Shown: in pieces, positions 9,202 to 24,200 of the stretch
Numbering within the stretch: the first letter of the stretch is position 1
How the letters are laid out: every line of letters starts with the position of its first letter
DNA from: Branchiostoma belcheri
Lineage: Eukaryota > Chordata > Leptocardii > Amphioxiformes > Branchiostomatidae
Length of the DNA: 64,000 nucleotides
Assembly: GCF_001625305.1 (NCBI RefSeq)
Contig: NW_017803169.1
Span: forward strand, 462,512 to 526,511
Direction: 5' to 3'
The notes under the pieces: model-generated
Told to the model about the DNA's origin: nothing
Database searches by the model: none
Seen by the model: the letters and a program-made list of their open reading frames with translations, nothing else
Program-made: the position numbers and the translations under genes

Positions 9202-12200
9202 ATGGCGCCCGTTGCAGATTATCCCGGTGTTTGGGGAAAAGCGACCGCCACTATTGACTGGTGCGAGGAGAATTACGTGGTGACGGAATACGTCGCTGAA
9301 TTCTGTAAGTCCCTTTTTTTCTACCGCGAAGTTTTGCCGAAAATCCGCGCACGTAGGCGGCTGTGGTCGCCCGGGTTTGGCTCGTTGCCAGCGCGGGAGC
9401 TCTGGTGGAACCCCGACGGGGGCAATGTTTTCAGTGACCCGCTAGGGTTCTGGTGGCGCGGCGGGCCTGCAAAAAAACGTGAACAAACTCATACTCACAA
9501 ATCTTCTACACGAATAATGAATTTAACCTATAACTGACTGTGGTAGTAGCAAATGTAGCGTATGGAATAGTTCGCAACCGGAACATGTACCGTTTCGCGC
9601 CACTCATGTGGGCGGGGCGATGTGTACTTTGCGCCGAGGGCATTCTGAGCACTTCTGCCTCGAGCTGAGGAACTTCCTGCATAACAAAGGACGCCCCGGT
9701 AAAGGGAAAAAAAGGGACGAAAGTATGCATTCGAGGGTCGCCCGGGTTTCAAATCGACTGGGTATGAAGCTTGTCTGGCGGTTGCAAAGTTTTTATCATA
9801 GAAATTGTCATTTGCAGGATGGTAGAAAAAAAAATAACATATGCCCCCCTCGATCGGGCCGGGTCGGTCTGTTTACTCGAGTTCAAGGTCAAAATCAGTC
9901 CCTTGTTGTAGTGAAACGTTCAAGTTCAAATGTCCCAAGGACAAACCGTATTTTATAAAGTTAAATGTCAAAGGTTTCCCTGTTTGGACAATGCTTCGAT
10001 CAAGGTCTGCCATATCGTTTTGCTGTGGGCTACAATTTGAACTGTACCCTATAAATATCCCTTAACCCATGATACCTATCTGAAACCATGGAAGGGTCTT
10101 GACAATGTTTGTACTCATTCTAGTAAGGCTGTGTGAAACCTCACAATATCACTTAATAAAATATATTATGTTTGTTGACAAAGAAAATATCAGGAGGAAG
10201 TGTGGCAACTGGTTGTCATGACGTCACTCTTAATTTTTGATGCACTAATTTTTCATGGTCACGTTTCCGCGTGCAGAAAACCTGTTCTAAACATTAGTGC
10301 TCTAGTCTTAGGCTGAAGAAAATTAATTCTGTGTTTCTAGTTTCCCAGCTAACCCAGAATTCATTCTTTCCCAGAATTACCACAGAGTGGAACTCGCTGT
10401 CACCAAGTACAGTAGGGGCATTGTCATTAGATAGCTTTAATTAAACAATGTTTAGAATTAGATGTTCAAGGGTTAAGTGTAACAAGTCGTTTGGTGTAAT
10501 GTAGCCATCTGCTGCCGCGCAGTGTGCCTGCTAAGCTGGTGTGTTACGCCAAAGGGTAGTTATACCGGCTATACAGATACAGATGCACAGATACAGACCC
10601 TAGCAAATTTAAGCAAAACCTGCTGACCCTATGTTTTTTTTATGACCCACTCTTAAGACTACCAAATGTTGATGGGACATCTGAATTTAAAATCCTCTGA
10701 ATTCTAGTCTGAAACGTCTTTTAACACATTTTCAGAAGCAATTGTTTCCTCAGTTAAACTATATGTCCATATGAGCAAACAGGTGGACAGGTCCTTGAGC
10801 GAAATCTAAAAGAAAAAAAAAAATCCCTCCTTATACCGACCCTATTTTTTTTTCAGAACTCAAACCGAAAACACAACATTAATTTTCCTAGGCCTTACCT
10901 AAAGTTGCATAAGTAGTGGAGCAGAGGGATTTTCCAACTGGTTGCACACACATAACCAACACAGGTGTCTACCCTACAGCTAAAATGCCTTAAGTTCTAA
11001 ACAGCTGGCTTCACTACAAACATTTGCTTTTCCTTTGTAACAAAACTAAAACCTTCTTTAAACAGCTTTGTAATGTTTTAAATAGCATCACATTCAGTGA
11101 TATTGTAAATTTTGCTTGAGCTACATTGTGGGATATTTTTATTTGTATAGAGACGAGAGGTCTTAATGAATAGGCTGAATGGGAATGTGTCAGCTGTCCA
11201 ATAATTTATTCAGAACAATCAGGATCAAGGATGCATGTCCTGGGAACTGGTACATGTATGTTTTATGAGAGCAGACTGCCCCCCACCCCCATACTAAGTC
11301 TATCGTACAATGTAAGTCTAATTTTTTAATTAAAAAAAATCATGTCAGCATTTTTTATGACAATTGCAAGGGTATTATGCTACAAATACAATATCTGCAT
11401 TCTGCAGTAAGAATTTTACACTATAATAATTGTCAGTTTATTTGCAAATTTATGCTCGAAGGCTAATTGCAATATAATACAATGAATGTAACATACATAT
11501 TACATGTAAGGACTTGGACTTTGTAATAATAAAACAGTTATTATTTTCCTTTTGATCAAAATGACTCACTGAGTCAACATATACAGATGGATATAAAATT
11601 GTTGTGAACAGTTTTTATTTATGTTGGGTGCTTTACTAGTAATTGATAAATGGGCTCAAATTGGTTTAAGTGGACAAACGATGATCTCGGGCAATTAGGG
11701 CTAAGATTATAATTGCCTCTAATTACTCACCAATTAAAAGCATTAGAGGGAAACCCCCATGCTTTTTAGATGACTCTAGTAGACAAAACTAAAATTGTAT
11801 AATTTACTGGCAGTTCTATCTAGTCTAGATCACAGTGGCCTGCAGTGCATGTTCAGATTATTTTGTGCTTTTTTAGGTCGACCCTTGACCTCTCCTATTG
11901 ATTTTGAACTTACTTTATTATTTTGTAATCATCATTATGTACAAGTTTTGTTATCTATGTTTCATTTTATTGACCCCAGGAAGAATAGTGCTTCTAAGCA
12001 CTAATGGGGATTGAAATAAACAAACAAACAAACAAGCAGGGGGATTGAAATAAACAAACAAACAAACAAGCAGTGTACAAAAACAAATTACACTGCAGCC
12101 CTCTAGATTGTTCCCATTTTAGGAGAATTACTGTAAATCAAGTTACATGTATATAGTATATATCGCAGTAGCAAAATTTCGCGGTCTGAGAAAAATGGAC

Positions 12201-15200
12201 ATGTTTGCATTGACCGAGAAAACAGCTACGGCAAAAATACAAATTTGTGCATCATCACAGGCATGCCCGCAAACGGTGTATAAAATTGCATACCGATTAC
12301 ACAAAGAGAACCCCGTGTTCTAACTGTAAACACGAAAAAACGGCTACCCACAATACTCCGTCCGGAGGTCATCACATCACTTCCAAAGCCTGAGTGCCCT
12401 CTTCCTTACTAATAAATACTAATAAAAATATTGCAAAAGGCTAGCACGTGCTGGCTTATAAAAGTAGTCAAGTACAACCGAAAATTTGCAATACCAGCTT
12501 TGCATTCATGTGGTTTATCAGCATTTTGAAAAAAAATTACTGGCCTTTTTTTTTATTCACCTGTTCGCATTAGTTTTGGCGTCTTCAGAGGATGACTAAA
12601 TACTAAGTATTAAACATAAAAGGTACAGTGTGGCCTTAGAAGGCCGCTGGCTAGAATACTGGCCCTTAAAAGCTGAGAGAGTATTTTTGTCATGTCTATC
12701 TGTAGCCTGAGTTTGATAGGCTGCCTTGCCTGCTCATATGACAAGTCTTTATAGAACAAGCTGCTCTATATATACAGGGATCAGTTGTCTTTCATGTGTA
12801 CATTACAGAGGTCACTATATACAGGCTAGGGAGCTGAGTGTTCTGAGTGTTCAATCAATCAATATTTGCTGGAATTTTGCCGCTTATGATGGACATAAAT
12901 TTCATTCCGATCGGTCATTGATGGACAAAAATCGTTGTCTAAAGATATAGAAAGATATTTTATTATCAGTTTAGACTCCCTTTTGTATATGTTCTTTTCT
13001 TTTTTAAGAACACATGTACAAGCATATTCAAATTTGTCTTTCTATAATTCTGTTGTACATGCGTATTATTGCATATGATGAGTTGGTCTACAACCACTCG
13101 GAGGGCTCGAAATACTGGCTGCATGTGCACCTTAGTGCACCCAAATTTGGAGCTGTGCATGATCCAATTATTTTCTGTGCACCCAAATATTTTTGTAGGT
13201 ATTTTTTGTACATAATAAATGTGAAATAGTATTCTTGGCCTACAAATATCAGAAAAATAATAAAAAGTATTGTTTTGAGATTTTTTGCTGCTTATTGTAT
13301 ACATGACTGAGTTTGGACAGCTATAAGTGACCTCTATTGGGACCTTGAATATGATAAGTTTTATGACAAAGAGCCTGAACAACCCTTAGGACTCTTGTCC
13401 ATAGTTATCAGTGTTTCTCCTTTCAAATTTATTAGTCCTCTACCAAGATTTAGTGACCTTTGGGTGCCCTAAAAAGTAAAATCTATAAAGATAGGACCCC
13501 AGCCTACAAAAAATTATATCATCATAAAAGCTAATGGTAAACCGTCACATGAAATAGAGATAATTGTCATGATAAAAAGTGGAAAATGGTTTTCTGTAAT
13601 TGGTTGTTATTAGATAGGTATGGATTATTCCAGCTATCTTTGTCACCTAACCACTGCAAGGTCAATTACTAGTATAGTAATGATGGATTGATAAGATAAA
13701 GGACAAGTTACTTGCTCCAATAGCTAGGTAACTCACATTGTGTGTTTCTAAATCTAATGTTTGTATGTAAAAAAATCAGACATTAGTGAATTATGTGGAT
13801 ATGGAACCACTCATATATTTATTATTTGTTGTAGAATATAGTATAATGCTAGACGTAGATATAGTCTCACATACCATTGTATTTTCTTTCTTACTAGTAT
13901 GTTGTTTGTAACTGCAATTAGCCCTTGGGCATGTATTTGCAATAAACTTTCATTAAAAAATTGTTGTGTCAATAAAGTTCTCTATAATAATATATTGATA
14001 AAGATAATATATATCCACATTATCTATAAGTATTTACAGCTAATTTAGAATATGATTTGTTGTGGCATTATTATTATGATGAAGATGATATTACTAGCAG
14101 GTATGATCTTAATGCATTGTTTCAGCAGTGTATATCTAACTGTTCTGTGTTGCTATTTTGCAGGGAACACCATTAGTAATCTGGCCATGATCATTCCTCC
14201 CATTTTGGCTGGAATCAAGGCCTATCAGGAGAAACTAGAAACAAGATATGTGGTGTCATTCTTCTCTATATTAGGTATGACAAACAATGTCATGATACAA
14301 TTGTGCTACAAAATGGCAGTAATTCACTGAATTTTAAAAAAATGTCAGATTTTGTTTTGCCGCCTGGAAACTGAACAGGATGCCTTTAACTGGGCATGAA
14401 TATCATATTACATCAAAATTTGAAATTTTTTACAGCACACATAAGGCCACACCGAGTTAATTTTATGGATGACATCCTCTGAAGGCCCCCAAACTAGTGC
14501 GTGCGGGCAAATGAAAAAAAATTCCGGCCAAAAATAAAAATGCTACTAAACCATAGGATACGAAGTTGGTGTTGTGAATTTGCGGCAGTACGTAGTGACG
14601 TATACGACAAGCCGGCACATGGAACTGATGAATTGGCACTGTTCCTATATGTACTGAGTTCTTGAGTTGCGGAGCTTCGGTAGCCTGGGTGCCATCCTCC
14701 AGAGTTACAACCGGCTCCGTATTGTCGCTACTACCATGGACTACCCACTAGAACCAGGCCAGAGCCTCTTTTTTAGAACAGACGAAATCAATGCGTGCGG
14801 ATGAAATCTATGAAATCAAATCGGTGTGGCCTAATATCATAAATGTATCTCCACTGGGAGTGAAGACTTGTGTGTATGTTTGTTCAGTTGTAGGAGTTGG
14901 GTCCTGGTGCTTCCACATGACCTTGCTGTATGAGATGCAGCTGTTTGATGAGCTGCCCATGATCTGGGGCTCCTGTATTTTTGTTTTTGACCTGTAAGTA
15001 TGACCATAAAAGGTAAAGGATAGTCCTATATAGCAGGGCTCAAAATTCATTATTTTGGGAGTAGATGCATGCACTGATGCACCCAACTTAAAATTGAGAA
15101 TTGGACACTACAGACAGGGTTCTTTTGGTGTGGATCCCTGTAAGGGACAAAATTTTGCAAGCTGATTGACCTTTCCTAGCTCCATGATCTGACACCTGAG

Positions 15201-18200
15201 TGATGAAACGTTGTACAATTGGTTTTCCAACATTGCCATTCAAAATATGTGTCCTCATGCATGCAATTTAAACTACACAATTTTGCCATAGATTGCCAAA
15301 CTCTAATAAAAAAAGAAAAAATATGATCCGTACCTACCCGCCCCAATTTTTTAGGATTGAAACAGGAAACACTGTAACATATTTTTCCTAGACCTAAGGG
15401 ACACCAAAATGGAGTCACATTGACAAGGTGGCCACTAGTATACACTGTCAGGTTTATATATGAATATCTGAAATTTTGTACTTGTTTACATGTTTGTTTG
15501 TTTGTTTGTTTACATGTACTTTCAGGTTCCACTCCTTCACCCCTCCCAAGTACCAGAACCTTCCCATGATCCTCTGCCTGGTGCTATACAGCTTCATCAT
15601 CACAGCTGTAAGTCATGTGACCTAGAGATGAAATTAATAATTTGTAATGATTGTATAATTATGTAGTCACGATAATTATGTATTATTTGCAGCTTCTTGA
15701 AACTGAAAGAACATTATCTATTAGCAGTGGTGCCAGCTACATGTATATTAGCTGCCATGCTTACCCAGTATACTATCTAATATTAGTCATAACATACATT
15801 TATGATTACCAGATTCTATACTCTGATGATAATAATATACTTCACCCAAGGACAACCAGTAGGGCTGTGTACTCAATTTTCTTCCTCACCACAAATATTT
15901 TGTAGGTTTATGTAATAATGTAAAGATGTCAAATGTATAGTAGTATACAGCATATGTGTGAAAAATAGTCATTGTAATTATTATATATAGTATGTAACTT
16001 TTCTTTAGAAATGAAACAAAATTGAATTTTGCTGACATTCAACTTATCGTGCACCCAGGAAAATTTTTTGTGTACTACCCAATTTTTTTAGGTTAGGTGC
16101 ACCAGTACACCTTTTACGAAAAAAAATGAATTTCGAGCCCTGACCACTATGATCATATAAATTGATACCCTCAGATCCAAACCCCTACCCAACCTGTTAA
16201 AAGGTCACCCCATCATTTTCATTTTGTTCCACATCATGACAAGTGATTTTCTTCCTCTCCACAAGCCTCACTACAAGTAATGTACCATTCTCCACATTCT
16301 ACGTAAAAATTACATTTTTTATTTATTTTGACAATTATCGTAATTTATAAGATTCTCATTCATTTTTCAATGTTACAAACTTTAGGAAAACTGGAAAAAA
16401 TGGATCAAAATGTTTTATGCCTATAAATGATATTGAAATACTGGATACTACTAAGAGTAAGAGTAAGGCTTTAGCCTATTTATCGCCAATGTTATATTTA
16501 ATAGTTATTACTCTTTGCAGAATCAAACATGTAACTGCAACTATTACATTTCTAATATCAATGTCTAAAGATGATGCTGTACATTGTACATAATATCACT
16601 ATTTGTTCAGATCAGAGTAACATAATGTACTTATCCAGACTTGTTTGTTCCAGGTTTATGTTTCAATCAAGAACCCCATATTTCATGAGGTAGGTACATG
16701 CAATAGTCTTGTGAGGTTTTTTGTAACCCTTTGCCTGCAAAATTGTTATGGAGCAAAAGATGCCTTGCTAGGACACATTTCCTCAATAATTGCATCTAAA
16801 GACTATTTGGAGACTAAATGTATAAGAAAATATTAGATAAAGATGAAAGTAATATCATATTAGGACTTCTCTATGCAAGCCCAACCAAAGAAGGGCTCTA
16901 ATTTGGTTTGTCCTCATTCTTCAAATTATGGGATCCTAACTTGGTTATTACCTGAATGCTGATTGGTCAGAATTCGTCTTTACAAGGTTGCTGTGATAGG
17001 TTACATGATTGTCCTTTAAAAAGCTGTTAGGGAACATTATTTCCTTCCCATACACCGTTGTATGTTACTAATTCTCCTTCTATATATCGTAACAATGTTA
17101 CGACTCGCAATTGCGATTTATGGTGGATCGTCACTTAATGTGATCATCTTTGAATTTGTTGGTCCGGATTCCATTTTGCCATGTTCAACAAATCTAATTT
17201 ACTTCATTTGGGGAGTGATCATGAAGGTTGGCAGGCATTCAATATTGATCTTAGACATAGCAGTGCAGAATGGTAAAGGCCCAGTGGTCTTTTTTATCTG
17301 GGGTTATGACATACCAGCACAGAATAGCTTGTTTTACAATAGGTTATTAATTACAGTGAGTGCACATGTTCCATAATGGGCAAGGGGGGGGGGGTGTCCT
17401 AACATTGCATGGACATGCCTGTTACAGGTTCCTCTTAAAACTCCAAGAACAGTTGGACACACACCAAAGTCAAGGTTCCACAGCCTTTATTTTCCACACC
17501 CTTGCACCAGGGCTCCCTTCTCAGAATGCCCAGACAGACTCCCCTCTCCCCTCTGGAATGCCTTCCTGACCTCGATATTCCATTCCGGGCTTAACCGTTA
17601 CTTATCAGGGGAGGGTATAGACCTACACATGTACTGGCAATTTTCTCTAGCATGTAACACCTCCCCCAAGATGATAAACATGTGTAATATAGTTTCATCA
17701 TCTGACAATATGCTAACTACTACTACTACTAACAGGGGAGTCAGCTACCTAAAAACACTACTCTGTTACAATACACTTCTACTCCATTACTTCACCTGGT
17801 CAGCCATGGCATGCTCTGAAACTTATTTCACACCATACTCCTGCTTGGTGCGTTTCCCTGCTGCCTTCTTTAGTTGGTGCTGCCTCTGCAACCAACGCAG
17901 CCGACCCCTCCGGTAAACCGGATCCTCCTCCATGAGCTTCTGTATCCTTTGTTTTACTGTGTTACTCTCGCTCCTCACTTCTGCTTTCGGAGGATACGCG
18001 ACTTGGCCACCTTGCTGGCATCTCGCTGGAATCTGATATCGCGGCACCGCTGACTTCATCTTCTCACCACGCCCAAGGTGCCTCTTGTCCTCCCCCAACT
18101 CACTCTTGATCTCCCGAGTGGTCACCGGACCTGCCCTACTTCCGACGCAGGCCGCCCCGTAGTCGTTGCCTAGCAACACCGGGTAGGGCGTGTTCATCAC

Positions 18201-21200
18201 CCCTACTTCTACCTCTCTCGCGTTACCATCCACTTCCAGCTCAACTCTGGCTGTAGGCACGCTGTCAACAGCCCCATTGGCCAGTCTGACTTTGAGGACA
18301 TCTTCTGTGTATGACTTCCTCGGCACCAACTTCTTGTTGACAAAGGTCCTGGAGCTCCCAGTGTCCCTGTACACCTGTACTTGCTGGCCGTTCACAGCTC
18401 CACTGCTGCGGTACTTGCTATCTTCCGCCAAGTTTCCATCCGCGTCCCAGGGCTTGTCTGCTCCCTGCGCGAACATACTCTGTGCCACCACATTCTTCTT
18501 GGAGAACCCTTTCCCCAAACTAGGGCAATCAGCTTTCACGTGCCCTGTTTCACGACAGTGGTAACAGGTCTTACGGAAGCCTCCCCCAGGCTCCCCGGAG
18601 CCACATTGACCACTCTTCCTGGCAGGCTCACCCTCAGAGCTTGATGAGTTGCGTGGGCGGACACCTTCAGCCAGGCTCGTCTCGTGAGCCATCAGATACT
18701 GGTCACTGATCTTCCCTAACTCCTCTAGGGATTTTGGCTTTCTCTCCCGGAGGTGTATCGCCAAATCCGTCGGGCACAGATCTAGGAATTGTTCCTGGAT
18801 GATCAGGTCACAAACTCCCTCGAACGTTTTTGAAGTTCCTGATAGCTCGATCCACCTGTTGAGGTAGCTGGATAAACGCACGATATACTGATCAGGCCCT
18901 TCCCCTTCCTGAGGAATTTCCGACCTGAACTTCTTGCGGAACCCATCTTCGGTAAGCTCGTACCTCTTTAGAATGGCTTCCTTTACCTTGTCATAATCTT
19001 GCGCCTCAGCGTCAGACAGCCTGCTGTATACGTCTAGTGCTTTCCCTGTTAGTAGGGCACTCAGTAGAGACGCCCACGTGTCTTCCGCCCAGTGGTTGGC
19101 ACGGGCAAACCTCTCAAACCTCAAGAGGTACCCATCTATTTCTTCACCTTCCATGAAGCTGGGTAATCTCGGCGTCTTAGCCTTGACGTCTCCTGCACCT
19201 TCTTTCTTAGCCTTATGGTACTCGATTTCCGCCTGCCGTACCTTCAGCTCTTCCATCTCCAGCTCATGTCTTCTTTGAGCCTCTTTCTCCTTAGCCTCAT
19301 TCTCCCTCTGAGCCTCTCTTTCCTTGGCCCGCTCATCTCTTTCTATAGCCTGCTGGGCCATCACAAACTTCAGGAGGTTATCCCCCTCCAAGCCCATCTC
19401 CTTGCCTTGTTCGATTAGCTTATCCATGGCTGACACAGGTACACCACCCCCTAGCCACAGTCAATGAACGGTCCCTGCAATCAATGCACTATCCCTGATA
19501 AAAGTCTCTGTCTCTGATAAAAGTGGGACCAGATGTGATCGGTGAAACCCTACTCTAGAGTGCAATACTGGACTAGCCCTAGCGGTAGCTAGCTGTCAAC
19601 AACTCCTGACCACATCCATCAAAAGCACATTCCTAAGCAGAGTACCCTCACAAAACTACACAAGACTTCTAGAAAATACACTTTTAGGAGATACAGACCT
19701 CTACTAAGTTCTAGAAACTCGCAACAGGTCAACAGAACAACGAAAATACACCAACTGTTACCAGCTGCTTCAGTCTGCTCTCTCTCTGCCACTGTCCTAA
19801 ATTATATGATTGATAGTTCCTACAGTTCAGTACATGAATCCTTTAAGACAGTCCCGCTGCTCACTCCTCCTCGAGACGTCAATCTCCGGAAAGCGTCCAT
19901 ACAACACTGCTGGGCTCCACAGCGTCCCGTCTTCTCCTGGAATTCCCTCCTGGACTCTCCTCTTGCTTCCACCGCTTCCACTGACCGCCCCGTGAAGCAC
20001 CAATCCGCGATCTTTGCCGTTGTATCCACACAAAGTCCGCTGGTCTCCGCTGGTCACAGCCTTCTTCTCTGGCTCCCACGTGCACTGATTCTCCGGGTCC
20101 TGTGGACGTCTGGTCTCCAACCTCAGCTTCCAACTTTGCACGATTAGCACAAAGTCCACTGATTTCTGCTACAACCTCCTCTGGCGCTTCCTGACCAACT
20201 GTCCTGCCGACAACGCCAATGTTACAGGTTCCTCTTAAAACTCCAAGAACAGTTGGACACACACCAAAGTCAAGGTTCCACAGCCTTTATTTTCCACACC
20301 CTTGCACCAGGGCTCCCTTCTCAGAATGCCCAGACAGACTCCCCTCTCCCCTCTGGAATGCCTTCCTGACCTCGATATTCCATTCCGGGCTTAACCGTTA
20401 CTTATCAGGGGAGGGTATAGACCTACACATGTACTGGCAATTTTCTCTAGCATGTAACAATGCCCATAGTATTTTTCGGTTTTTTTACTGATTGTATTTG
20501 TCATAAGTATGCCATGTTTGTTGCCACTGAATTTGCTAATAAATGTTAAAATTCACACAGCTGATATTTGCATTAAAAATGTAGTTCTATACTAAATTTT
20601 ATAGAGTGATCATTCTGTCGAAAAACAGAATTTCACCTGGTCCAACAATAATGATGGTGCTGAAAAGAGAGTAACTAATGGCAGTGCCATACTATAATTT
20701 CCACCCGCGGATCCAGAGGGGGGCGCATCCGGCGCGCGCCCCCCGTTCGACCGGGCAAAAAAAAATTTAGACGACTGGCCAAACACAAAATCGCAGAAAA
20801 AACATAGCACAAAGAATAGAAAGGAAGCCTATGGTTACGACCAGTTCTTCCTGGATACGTCACGGACTGTAGAAGTACATGGCCGGGGCGACGGAGCGCC
20901 GCGCACGTGTTAATAATCCAGATTTACACTATTAGCGGGCACGCCCCACCACGCCTAGACTCGATTATTGTTTACTTGTTAGCACACTACTGTGAATCCC
21001 TAACCTTTGTGCCTCCCATCTATCGTCGATATTAACACGACGTTGCAGTAAAACAAGACTCGGGCGCACGGTAAGAAAATGTACTAGGTCACTCACGTCC
21101 CGAGTGCAAAGACGCCCGGTACTCGTAGTCGTAGGTCATGCCGACGGGATAGTTCGCCAGCCAGCCGCCGATCTCAGTGGAACCCCGGCCGAAAATAAAT

Positions 21201-24200
21201 ACCCGCGTAAGAGTAAACACAATTCTAAGAGGGTTGGTAAGATTTAAAATGGTCTGCAAGCCGTGAACGTTCTTGGTCGTCGTAACGTAACATGAATATA
21301 ATACATGGAAGTTGTGCCTCAACTGATGGCCAGTTCTAATGCACTTTCAGCTCTAGTTAACACAGAAATCTTTAACAAAGATTATATCCATGTAATGCAT
21401 GCCGTTACAAAGGTTCAGTTGACAGAAATCTTTTTATTTCGTATCACGAAATCTCTTTAAATCCTAAGAAATGCTGCAGGAAAATTAATTTGGAGCGGGA
21501 CTATACCAGCCAGCGGTACGAAGTGAAAATGCGGGGTATATGTACACGGCACGGTTTGCTACAATATTTGGGCATTTGAAATCTTTTGCCGCCCGCCCGG
21601 TGGGCGGGGCCAATGCCTGTGCTGAGGGCGTGACGCCGCTCTGTCTGATATGTGTGACATAAGCAGTAGTTTACGAGATATTTTTTAAAAACCTTTTCGC
21701 TCGTTTCCGTTCAGAATAGTAAGCCCCAGTAGCCCCTCGTTCTTGTTTTGGTTTGCATCAAATTTTAAATTCGGTAGCACAGGCTCACCCCTCCGCAATC
21801 GAATTTTTTATAAACTAGCTACGCCGAGCTAACTTTTCCGTGGTCCGGCCAGGTTACAGCAGGCAAGGTGGCCCCATTCAATGTGTGTCTTCCGCTGACA
21901 CCCGGCGCTCCAGAATTTAGTATTGTCCTAAAAATTTTGTGAACTCTTGAAAATGGTAAACACGTGCGCGGCGCTCCGTCGCCACTTCACATGTTGTCAC
22001 ATTAGTGTTATCCGTTAGTGTATTTGAGTGCTGCGATGTTGTGACCGCGCGTTCCCCGCGATCGGAAAATGATTTAAGTGATCCCGTCTATAAAGAGGCG
22101 GCATTTCCTTTTGTATTTGGTTCTTTTTTTTCGCTAACTTAGATGCATCGCGAACTCTTAATTTGCCCCGTTCCGTGACATTTAGTCGTCCAAAACATAG
22201 ATGCATTTTCAATATTCTATTTTCTCAGTCGTAAAATGTACCGACAGGCACATGAATGTACTGAAAACATCAGTATTACTTCGTTGCTTATTTGCTCAGA
22301 AATGACTCTAAAATACACCAGAGAGACTCTCAATTTTAAAAATTTTCTGGGGGAGGCCCCCAAAACCCCCCCAACGAGAGGGGGGCTTCCCCCCTCTCGT
22401 GCTCTCCCCCGCGCAGCGCTGACGCGCGGCGCTTACGTGGCCTTCGGCCACGTCAGGTGGTGCGCCCCCCCGTTCACAAATTTCTGGATCCGCGGATGAT
22501 TTCAGATAATTTGGCCAATTGCTTTAAACTATTTTTCCAGCTAGTTGGCCTGGGTGCTATCCTCCCTAGTTTCTGTCAACTCTCTAATGTACATGTAGCT
22601 ATAGCCAGCGACATTAGGGAGCCGGCAGAAGCTACTGAGGATAGCACCCAGGCTACCAATAAGTTACTAGTAATAATCAGGCCTCAAAATTATCTTTCTA
22701 TTTTCCCAGTATTGTCCCAAAAATAAATTTCAATTGTCCCAAAGTGAGGATGAACTGTCCCAACCTGTTTTATGGGAAGTATTGTTCAGTATGACTTTAT
22801 TTTGTTTAATATGTTCACTCCCAGGTGCACTATATCTTTCCGGATCCAAAAGCCAGGACGTGTGCCGGATAAACAAAAGAATGGCTGACATGATTCTGAT
22901 GTTAATTATTTCTATTGGCCCCAAAATGTCCCAAATTGTCTTTCTAGTTGTCCCATCTGAATTTTAGTGGTCAGTGGCCTTTAAACCACCTTTAATTTTG
23001 AGCCCTGAGTGTGGTAGAGTATAATCTTTCTAAGCAGGTTAATGGCTATAATGACATGGACACTGACTTTAGAGTCTGGGTTTATGGGAGCTGTCTAGAT
23101 CCTGAAAGGCACCCAAAGCAATTTCAGGGCAGTAAAGTAGACTTTAAGTCAATTTCCTGGTCATTCAATTAGTAACTTGAGGTTGAATCAACCCTATAGT
23201 AGAGCCGAAAATGTCTATAAAAAGGCTAGCAGGCATTGGTCACAGGACATTCTCAAAAATTCTGGAAACATTTATAAGAATGTCTTGCTAGGGGAAAGGG
23301 TCTTTTTGGGGAGGACTTGCTTGTGCATGTTACTTTTTATTGTTCACAAAGTGTCTGTCAGAATGTCTTTAGAAAAAACTATGAAAACTTGCAAGCACTA
23401 CACAAAGCCAAGGCAATTTAGAGGGCGGGATGCAAGTAATTAACAGACAGACGCTAACATCTTTATAAGTCTGCATTGTGCTAAACAAAGGACTGTCTCC
23501 TAGGGGTGTCCCTACCTGACGTGTGAAGAGACTATGAATATAAAATGTCTATCTTGGCTTATTTCCATGTCATTTTTCAGTGTATAAAAAACTACTAGTA
23601 TGTCTACTTAATGTTCTCCCGACTGGCCTTTGTTCAGCAATGTCTAAATCATACTCAATGTCCGCTAGCCATTTTATAGACATTTTTGGCTCTACCAGAT
23701 GTACCTGTAATATATCCCATATAATACTGAAATCTGTGAGGTAAAAATGCGACGTTTCTGACAGAATACGGTTGCTTGTTTTGTATCCTAGGCTAGTTAA
23801 TAGTTATCAGTGGTACATGTAACTACAATGTAAAAGGGACTCCTCATGTAGCTTATTTCCAGGCTATTTCGAACCCTATAAGAATAAAATATATGTAGTG
23901 ACAAAAATGTGCTAATAAAAGGCAGAAACTATCAATATAAGACTAATTTTCTCGTCCAGAATATTTCTTGTTTTGCTGCCCAAAAATTGTTTTGGATTCC
24001 TTTAATAAACAAGGGTATTAATAACAAGGCAAAAGACTTTGTTCATTTTATTAATTCTTTCTGTCCCAAGAAATGAGTGGAACATTTAAAGCCTTCGCTA
24101 TTGTCTTTAATGCATTTATATTCTTAATTACATGTGAAATAGACTGTGAAATGGAAATTATCAGGCTCTTAATATGATGATGAAAGCGACAAAGAGAATT

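Larger units (their letters stand above)
17420..20459 (-). mobile_element. Non-autonomous LTR retrotransposon (Gag-protease only)
   Basis: Two 240 bp direct LTRs (17420-17659, 20220-20459), identical by eye, start TGTTAC and end GTAACA. They are flanked by a 5 bp target duplication ATGCC. In minus orientation a TTGGCG primer-binding-site candidate abuts the 5' LTR, and the purine tract CTTGGGGGAGG abuts the 3' LTR. Each LTR carries AATAAA on the minus strand (17486-17491, 20286-20291). The only long ORF is Gag-Pro. No reverse transcriptase, RNase H or integrase is present in 3.04 kb, so it must move in trans. Identical LTRs imply a recent insertion into ACER3 intron 5. Confidence 0.92.

Noticed and set aside
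19820-20262. Several ORFs on both strands between the Gag start and the 5' LTR
   Set aside because: They overlap in different frames in the leader of the LTR element and show no protein pattern.
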